From positions 56,423,429 through 56,487,428 of the forward strand of contig CM049312.1 of the NCBI GenBank assembly GCA_026874595.1: 64,000 bases of DNA. Reading direction: 5' to 3'. Shown piece after piece: positions 34,502 through 64,000 of the stretch (the first letter of the stretch is position 1; each line of letters starts with the position of its first letter). The notes under the pieces are model-generated. The model was given only the letters and a program-made list of their open reading frames with translations. It ran no database searches and had not been told where the DNA came from. The position numbers and the translations under genes were made by a program. The stretch comes from Sipunculus nudus (lineage: Eukaryota > Annelida > Sipuncula > Golfingiida > Sipunculidae).

Positions 34502-35610
34502 AGTCATGCTCGATCACAAATTACATATCTGCTTTCAGTCCTACCCACACCACATCCTATTTATGTAAAAGAACTAGAAAAAATAATATATATTTATTTG
34601 GTCTAGAAACCAGACAGAATAAAGCGCGAAACATTAATAGCATCTTATGATAAAGGAGGGCTCAACATGATTCATGTACCAACTCACAATATAGCATTAA
34701 AAATAAGTTGGGTACTAAGATTACTGAAGACAGATAAAAATGGAAAAAATGGAAAAGATATGTACTAAACATGTTCCCATTAAAGGCTGACATATTTAAA
34801 TGCAATTTGAATCACAGAGACTTGGAAAATTTCATTTATGTGAATGAACCATTCTGGAAGGACGTGCTTATAGAATGGAGTAACTTAAACTATTTTAAAC
34901 CAACAGACAGAGAGGAAATATAAGGTCAATTTTTTGTGGTACAACTCCTATAAAAAAATTGAAAGCAGAGTAGTATTTATAAAAAAAAATATATTCCGTA
35001 GGCATCCATATTAAAAGGACATAGTGTGTTATGCAAATGGGAGATGACAGTTTTTAGAATATGAAGATTTATGTGTAAAGACAAACACATGCATTAACTT
35101 CCTGATTTACCATGGATTAATAGATGCTATACCTAAGGAATGGAAGTCCGTTTTAGAAAAAAAACAATGATAGGGACAGTGTTTCACAACCTAATATAGA
35201 TGGGTTTTTTAAGCATGAAGAGAATCACAAAGCAAGTTTACTGTCAACTGATAACAAATGTATATTTAATCCCAGAAAAACCAAAAGGAAAGTGGTGTGA
35301 AGACTTAAGTATCGAAAACTCTGATATAGTATTACAAGCTTACACTGATCTTAGAAAGGTTACAAATTCAATACAATTGCAAATGTTTCAATATAAGATA
35401 TTAAGCAGAACTCTTATTTTAAATACTCAGCTTTTTTATATGAAAATTAATAAGGATGCAAGGTGTACTTTTTGAAAAGCTGAAAGGGAAACGTAAACAC
35501 ATTTATTCTGGACATGTATTGTCTCTAAAATATATGGAGAGAATAAAATGATTGGATCATTGTAAATGCAAAACCCTTCAAGGTATTCACAAACCTTCAA
35601 TCTAGATGCT

Positions 35611-35795
35611 GTCGACGTTTGAGTTATGACAGAGTGATATATACGTACGAGAAATGTAGGATATTGGAGTTATGACGGAGTGATATATACTCACGGGTAA
35701 TCTGGGACGTTTGAGTAATGACGGAGTGATAAATACAAACGAGGAGACTGGGACGTTGGAGGTATGATGGAGTGATATGTACTTACTAGAAATCA
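35611..35795 (+). repeat. Four-unit minisatellite
   Basis: Four imperfect 46-53-bp units, each containing a 'gagt(t/a)atgac(g)gagtgatata(t)ac' core (near 35620, 35668, 35713, 35760). It lies just after the LINE and ends before 35800. Confidence 0.7.
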
Positions 35796-37130
35796 AGCTG
35801 ATTTGATTGAGAGGTTGTAATAGGTTGGCAGTTATGAATGTGATCATTGCCGGATTAAAACGACTTGGGTGGTGTGAGAGAGGGGTGGTGGTGCACGGGG
35901 AACTGGGCAAGGTGACCTTCCTGAGCCCTTAGAACTTAGAAGGCCCGAGCTCTTAGAACCTATAGGATACTTAGGCCTGGGAGACCCAGGGATACCCAGA
36001 CAGTTTTTGGTAGTGCCATCTGATGATAAGACACAATACTTTGATATTAATTTATCTTTTCACAGAAAACAGATGCTTCAGGGGGATGTGTCAAAAACGG
36101 ACCTCTTCAAGTAAGGAATCGTGGGGATGGCCGAAACAACTGGCTTCAACTGTCATACCGTACTTCAAAATCAAAATTTGTCACAGTTCAACGAGACAAT
36201 TTCTGTTTACATTTCACATGCTTACAAAATATGACTTATTCTGTCCTAAAAAAAACACCCGTGTATATGTAATTTGCCCCTGAAACAATTCTAATCTCAC
36301 ATTTCTTAAAGGTCTACATTTGTTCACAACCTGTTATGCCTATGTTGCCGGCGTATTAAGAAGCTTCAGTGCAGTGTGGAAAAGGATTTCTTTGCCCTCA
36401 GTTCCTGACCTTACTTTTGTAGTGTATAGTATATACTACATTTTATCTTTTTATATGAGATAAAGACATAATAAAAGGAAATAATAGAGAAAGATAAAAA
36501 GTTGATGAAAATGACAATAATTCTTAAAAACGCATTAAAAAATGAAAGAGCTATCGGTTGGCACATTATTCTGATACTGGAGGATATTTCATTTCGAACG
36601 AGTGTGCAAGTGATTAAGAATGCACATATTGGTCGATATAGTATACCTGGCGATATCTTTGATATTTCGGTATATCGCTATACGGTTACTCGCATATTGC
36701 GAAATGCGATATGCTTTTCATATATCGAAATTTTTCGATATATATCAAACGTGACTGATTATGATCTATTGTAGTTAAAATAAGGTTACAAATTTTGACA
36801 TCACAAATGGGTCGCTCTTAGTGAAACGATAAAAGTAGGTACAGTCATATATCTATAGACTGTCATCAATCCGTTTAGGACCCAAAAAGAATTTTTTTAA
36901 GTAGGCTTTACGGCCCATATGATCAAAGGTCCGTCTAACGAATATTTATTTTCTACTCGATGGTTTATTGGTACCTAAAAAAGAAGTGCCACAGAAAAAG
37001 AATGAAGCGCTGAACACTGTCATAATAACAATAAATAATTATGAACTAATATCACGTATTTAAATCCTTGTTAACTGCAGGAAGATTAAGTATCAATTAA
37101 TAACCTTCTTGGCAAGCGTTCACAACCAGA
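35796..37130. other. Spacer sequence with CGATAT-rich patch
   Basis: No gene recognised. Positions 36632-36749 are dense in CGATAT/ATATCG words on both strands, unlike the neighbouring sequence. The rest is unremarkable AT-rich DNA. Confidence 0.5.
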
Positions 37131-38953
37131 GATGCCAGTTCCTTAGTGACAGCCGAAGCTTTTAGCCATTTCTATACAAATAAAGTTTCGTCAATTCGCA
37201 ATTAGTTGCTAGAACAGCGCCGTGCTTTCCCTGTAGAAACGGCTAAGGCCACTACTGTAGATTGCACACTAGATACTTTCGTACCCGAATCTGAAGAGAT
37301 CTCTCAAATCTTACAGCGCTCACCAGCAAAGCATTGTGAACTGGACCCTTTTCCAACATGGCTTGTTAAGCAATGTGCGGATGTTTTTATTCAAATTTAC
37401 TGTCAATTGTGTCATATGTCTTTTCACAATTGTGAAGTTCCAGCATCTTTGAAATCGGCTATTGTAAACACATACTGAAGATAAGTAGTCTTGATGTCCA
37501 CGTTTTAAAGCACTATCGGCCAATATCTAACCTTCCTTTCCTTACTAAAGTGTTATATATGAAGGAAAGCCATTTGTATTAAGACCAACGGTCTGCATAT
37601 AGACCTTTTCATAGCATTGAAACATGCCTGCTCAAAGTATATAATGATCTCCTCTGGGCTATGGTCTCCCAAAAAGTGTCTATTCTCATACTATTGGATT
37701 TATCTGCTGCCATTGATGTAGTGGATCATCAGCTCCTGTTACAACGGTTGTCCACCAGGCTTGGAATAACTGGAGATGCCTTGCAATGGATCAGGTCATA
37801 CCTGTGCAATCGAAGTCATTGTATATCTTCTCCAACTAAGATCACCTACGGTGTTCCACCAGGTTCTGTGCTGGGGCCTCTGTTTTTTTTTCAATTAACA
37901 CATTACCACTTGGTTAATTAGTACGACAGCATGGAATGAATTATCATTTTTATGCTGATGACAGTCAAATTTATGTATCATTTAAATCAGAATCAAAGGT
38001 TCCTATTTCTAATATTGAAACATTCTTGCATGACAAAGGTGTTTGGATGTGTCATATTCTGCTTAAACCCAATGCTGATAAAACTGAGGTTCTGATTATC
38101 GGTACAAAGCAGCAAAGGTCAACAGTTCAATTGAAAACCTTAACATATTTGAATCTGTAGTTGTGCCAACAAACAGTGCTAAAACATGGGGGGAGTGTTC
38201 GACCGAGAGCTTTTTCTTGACAAGCATGTAAATAATATTTGTAGTTTGGCTATTTACCACCTGCGTAATATAGCTAGGATAAAGGGTTTCTTTCTTCAAG
38301 ATTCACTAATAACATTAATTCATGCGTTTTTTCAGTTCAAGGATTGACTGTTCCAACTCTTTGCATGTGGTCTTCCTAGCAAGTTACTGGACCGGCTACA
38401 GGGAGTGCAGAATGCAGCTGCTAGGCTTGTAACTGGAGCCAGAAGCGCGACCACATTACACCTATACTTAAAGAACTCATTTTGCTCCCGGTGCGAGAGC
38501 GCATTGATTCTAAATTTTATTATTAGTATACAAAGCCATAAATAGTCAATCGCCTATTTACATTAGGAACCTCTTAACCTTTTAATGTTCCAATCAGGCA
38601 GCTTAGGTCATCTGATCAAAGGATTTTAGTGATTCCTAAAGCACGAAGTGAGATGTGTCGTTCAAAAGCCTTCTCAGCTGTGGCACCAAGGTTGTGGAAT
38701 GAACTTCCGCACTCAATCAGATCTTCACCATCTTTAGCTTCTTTTAAAAGAAATCTTAAAACTTACTTTTTTATATTAGCTTTTGATAGTTTTTAGAAAT
38801 TAGGGTTTCTTTGAGGACTTTTTGCTTTAGTAGGAATCTACATTTTATGTTTTAGTAAAACAGTGCTTTGTGTCTTGTAAAGCGCTTTTGATAACTATTT
38901 TGTTGAATAAGCGCTATATAAATTAAATATATTAATTAATATTAATATTGATT
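37131..38953 (+). mobile_element. Broken CR1/Rex-like LINE, RT and 3' end
   Basis: A 5'-truncated, frameshifted non-LTR element. Reverse transcriptase pieces: LLDLSAAIDVVDHQLLLQRL (motif A, about 37685), YGVPPGSVLGPLF (motif B, about 37850), and YADD at 37951-37962. Later come LKPNADKTEVLIIG, DRLQGVQNAAARLVTGARS, then APRLWNELPHSIR. The 3' end AAGCGCTATATAAATTAAAT plus ATTAAT repeats is the usual tail of this group. The final residue run matches proteins of CR1/Rex/Jockey-superclade LINEs; the exact clade needs a tree. Its 3' edge coincides with the inner edge of the right arm. Confidence 0.85.
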
Positions 38954-39315
38954 AAGGTCTTATTCCAAAGTTACTTTTATAAATAAGGCATACAGAAAAC
39001 CTAAAAAATACTTATTTGAAAGTTTTCACAAAGCGATACCACGTTCTCATCGGTCTGATAACAATTATTTACCATCTGCGAGCCCTGGTGGTGGGACCCG
39101 GAGAATCATCTTCCCACACAAAGCAGCGGTTAAAGCGAAGGAGATTTGTACGACTGCAGTGTGTAATATGAGTAGTGTGTGTTAGTCTTTAATCAATATC
39201 TTCGCGAGAGAGCGCTGCTGAATATAGTGGCAAAAGGATAAAGATAAATATATAAATAAATATCAATAATAGTTAACAACCACAGGAACAATTTGTAAAA
39301 CCAAGTTTATGTATA

Positions 39316-40552
39316 CAGTGGAACCCCGCCTTGCGACCACCCCTCAATTGCGACCACCCCACAATTACGACCATTTTGCTTGGTCCTGAATTTTTTTAGT
39401 TTATTTATGTTTAAAAATGACTCAAAATTACGACCACCCCTGAATTCAGAATTACGACCAGATATCCTGGCCCCAGCGCTAATGCGACCCCGCTAATGCG
39501 GCCACCGCCGAGAAGTACTGAAACAACATTTGTCACGAGTCAATGGCTGCGTCTTGTCACAGGCGCCTTAACGAAAGATCAAAGAGGGTAACTAGGGTTC
39601 CCAACCCTAGTGTAACCATTCCTGACTCGGTGTCCGCGCTGAGACTCGTTGAAGCGAAAGTTGTAGATCAAAGAGGGTAACTAACGGCCGATTACCTAAT
39701 AAGCCGGTCTGCCTGGCTAACTGCCCTCTTGGGCTAGCAATGCTAATTGAACCTCAGTGATCAACTGTATTACAGCTACCAAAAGTGCGGGGGTGAGAGC
39801 TTACTATTTTTACTCATCACATAATGTTCGATCCTCATTGGTCAAATTAATGATCTACTTAATCCTAAATGTGCTCACACCTTACTTACACTGAGTAATG
39901 AGCAGTCAGTCAAATGTATAAATACAATGCTTGCATTGGGACAAATCCGTTGTCTTGCCTTATCAGATAAATCGCTGTCAGTTTATTTCTCTGCCGGTTC
40001 AGTTTGCGTTTAAATTGCTTGCTGTGGTGCGACCATGCCTCGGAAAGAGCGCTCTTTGAAGAAGAAAGTGGTGTTAATCAAGGCGGAAGCACCAGGATGC
40101 AGTCAGCGCCAACTGGCTCAGCAGTTAAGCGTCGGTAAAACTCAAGTGCACGCAATATATACTCAGGCAGAGGGCTAAAAATATAACAGCCACGTATTAT
40201 GTTCAATTTGTTCAAGTAGGTTATCTTCGTATTGTCTCTAGTGTAATTATGTGTTAATCATCAGTCACTACGTATGTGTCAATGTATATACATTTTTATC
40301 ATGAATAAATATATAAAACAATTTTGTTTTCTTTTCAGATACACAGAATAAAACATTCCTAATAAGGGTTCTTCGCTTAGTAAAATATTTTGTTATAATT
40401 CACATTAAAGATATGCAATATATACAGACTGATACACATTAAACATCGCCGTGATATATGGACCAAGGTAAGAGTTTCGCAAATACGACCACCCCCAAAT
40501 TACGACCACTTTGCTCAGTCCCCAGGGTGGTCGTAATTGTGGGGTTCCACTG
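39316..40552 (+). mobile_element. Tigger/pogo-like DNA transposon, non-autonomous
   Basis: A 1237-bp element with terminal inverted repeats: left CAGTGGAACCCCGCCTTGCG, right end ...GTAATTGTGGGGTTCCACTG. A TA dinucleotide duplication flanks both sides (39314-39315 and 40553-40554), as for the Tc1/mariner-pogo superfamily. Subterminal 'attacgaccac' words repeat inside both ends. Only the N-terminal helix-turn-helix of a transposase remains (40035-40178); no DDE domain is present. Confidence 0.9.
40035..40178 (+). pseudogene. Transposase N-terminal HTH fragment (CENP-B/pogo type)
   Basis: A 47-residue frame, MPRKERSLKKKVVLIK then CSQRQLAQQLSVGKTQVHAI, ending in TAA. The pattern of a basic start followed by a helix-turn-helix (QRQLAQQLSVGKTQV) fits the first DNA-binding domain of pogo/Tigger transposases and CENP-B. 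The second HTH and the catalytic domain are absent, so it cannot transpose itself. It might still bind the ends as a small protein, but nothing here shows that it is expressed. Confidence 0.75.
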
Positions 40553-40554
40553 TA

Positions 40555-40794
40555 TATGACTTCAGATCAAAACATCTCTAGTTCCCAATCCTGAAAGAAA
40601 TCTTGGATATACACCTGACAGTGTTATCTGGGAAGGTCTCGCAGACAAAATGATTAACAATCATGGTCCCAAGATACAAGACATCCAACACAGGGTGGTT
40701 CATGTCTTTCTGACACATATCTAATTATTTTGTGCAGGGCTTCCCACCGTCGACTGTTCACCTTTAGTCTTTATATAAAACACTTGACCGCAAG
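40555..40794. other. Presumed 3' UTR/flank of main ABCC gene
   Basis: Sequence immediately downstream of the stop codon on the minus strand. No polyadenylation signal was placed with confidence before the Tigger element. Confidence 0.4.
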
Positions 40795-63055
<22,261 letters not shown>

Positions 63056-63395
63056 CTTTAAGTAAAAAATGTATAATTTCCAAATGTACTCCTAACTTTA
63101 TATATTACCTAAAGATGTTACTTATGTGAATACTCGAAAAGAACTGAAATATGTTTCTAGTGCTTCTCAAAGTTGGAAACCCTCTTATAAACGACAAATG
63201 TTATCAAAGGAAAGGCTTTGTTTATAAATTGCCAAGGTTTTTTTATACTGAGGTCCCACCGGTCCGTTTTAGAGTCAGAGTCAATTTTCTTCCATTTACT
63301 ATATACAGTGGAATATTTGTTAGGCCATTTGAGGGGTCAATGCCCTGTAACTTATTTCAAATATCCAACTCCTTCCATTGATTGATAGGTTGAGA

Positions 63396-63400
<5 letters not shown>

Positions 63401-63467
<67 letters not shown>
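63401..63467. repeat. (TA)n microsatellite
   Basis: TA dinucleotide run interrupted once by AAATAATA. Confidence 0.95.
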
Positions 63468-63468
<1 letters not shown>

Positions 63469-63980
63469 GATCGTAATATTTTGAATTTTTTTACCTTTTA
63501 ATAGAAAAGGCATTAATACATTTCGCCTTTCCTCAGAGCAAATGTCTTTCCGCTAAAGATGCATCCTATCATCAAATCAAAATTTTTGTCACACTTCGTT
63601 CAGTGTAAACCTGATTCTGCCATCTTAAATTCTATCTTACATGCATACTTGCATACAAAAAGTATTGATTTTTTCCAATAGTAACACTGTTATATTAGAA
63701 ACAGATGTGCATTGTGAAAAAAAGAAAATATAGGAGACGAGGGCATAAATGCGCGAATGTATAAAAAATAATAGGACATATTAAAAGGAAAACAAATAAA
63801 AAATAACTAGATGATCGAAGATCACATGGGAATATTTCTTTTAATTCATGTTTGTCACTATTTATCAGCTACTAATGTGGAAAACGTCAAGGTGTTCACC
63901 TTTCCGACGGATAGTGCAAAATAAATTTTCATGTATGTTTTGCCTGTGTCAGACAGTCGGAAAGACATTATTACAACCCA

Positions 63981-64000
63981 ATATATATATATATATATAT
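63981..64000. repeat. (AT)n microsatellite at window edge
   Basis: Alternating A/T run that continues past the end of the window. Confidence 0.85.

Larger units (their letters stand above)
31045..35560 (+). mobile_element. Broken Tx1/L1-like LINE with ORF1 and ORF2
   Basis: A nearly full-length but heavily mutated LINE in the spacer of the inverted repeat. An ORF1-like region (31045-31626) is followed by an endonuclease (32105-32840) and a reverse transcriptase (33480-34500) with many stops and frameshifts, then a C-terminal section. No poly(A) tail or clear target-site duplication was found, so both ends are approximate. It belongs to the same broad group as the 15521-18448 LINE but is a different, older lineage. 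Confidence 0.8.
63056..64000. other. Intron upstream of ABCC exon 1 of the window
   Basis: No further exon recognised. It contains a TA microsatellite (63401-63467) and the start of another AT run at 63981-64000. TMD1 exons are presumed to lie beyond the edge. Confidence 0.6.

Noticed and set aside
40035-40178. Independent host HTH gene
   Set aside because: It lies entirely between the terminal inverted repeats of a Tigger-like element and matches its transposase N-terminus.

Overview
The window is animal nuclear DNA. It is AT-rich, has short exons separated by GT-AG introns, and carries many decayed retroelements. The gene content and repeats (an INT-before-RT Gypsy element, Tx1/L1-like and CR1/Rex-like LINEs, tRNA-derived SINEs, a pogo/Tigger-like DNA element) fit a mollusc, most likely a bivalve. 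The species is an inference; nothing in the window names it.

The one real host gene is on the minus strand from 63055 down to 40795: the 3' part of an ABC-C transporter most like the sulfonylurea receptors (ABCC8/ABCC9). Twenty-three exons can be joined in frame to 3081 nt (1026 codons plus stop). They encode the end of the TMD1-NBD1 linker, all of NBD1, a charged linker, TMD2 and NBD2. TMD0/TMD1 lie beyond the right edge. One intron needs a GC donor. The first intron holds a 25-bp minisatellite whose first unit is the exon end plus its own splice donor.

Around this gene is the scar of an inverted duplication. The right arm (38954-59080) carries exons 6-23 of the gene. The left arm (21858-30889) is an inverted, shrunken copy on the plus strand, a pseudogene that lost exons 9-15 and 19. 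The spacer (30890-38953) is mostly two broken LINEs. Left of the left arm is a third, minus-strand relic: a last exon (13637-13774) and a truncated Walker B exon (21730-21857) cut exactly where the left arm begins.

Layout: 807-7607 decayed LTR retrotransposon; 7608-13636 no gene; 13637-21857 relic ABCC copy A with three members of one repeat family (R1-R3) and a young LINE in its intron; 21858-30889 left arm; 30890-38953 LINE spacer; 39316-40552 Tigger-like element; 40795-63055 main ABCC gene; 63056-64000 upstream intron with a TA microsatellite. I see no bacterial features, CRISPR array, operon, rRNA or functional tRNA gene.
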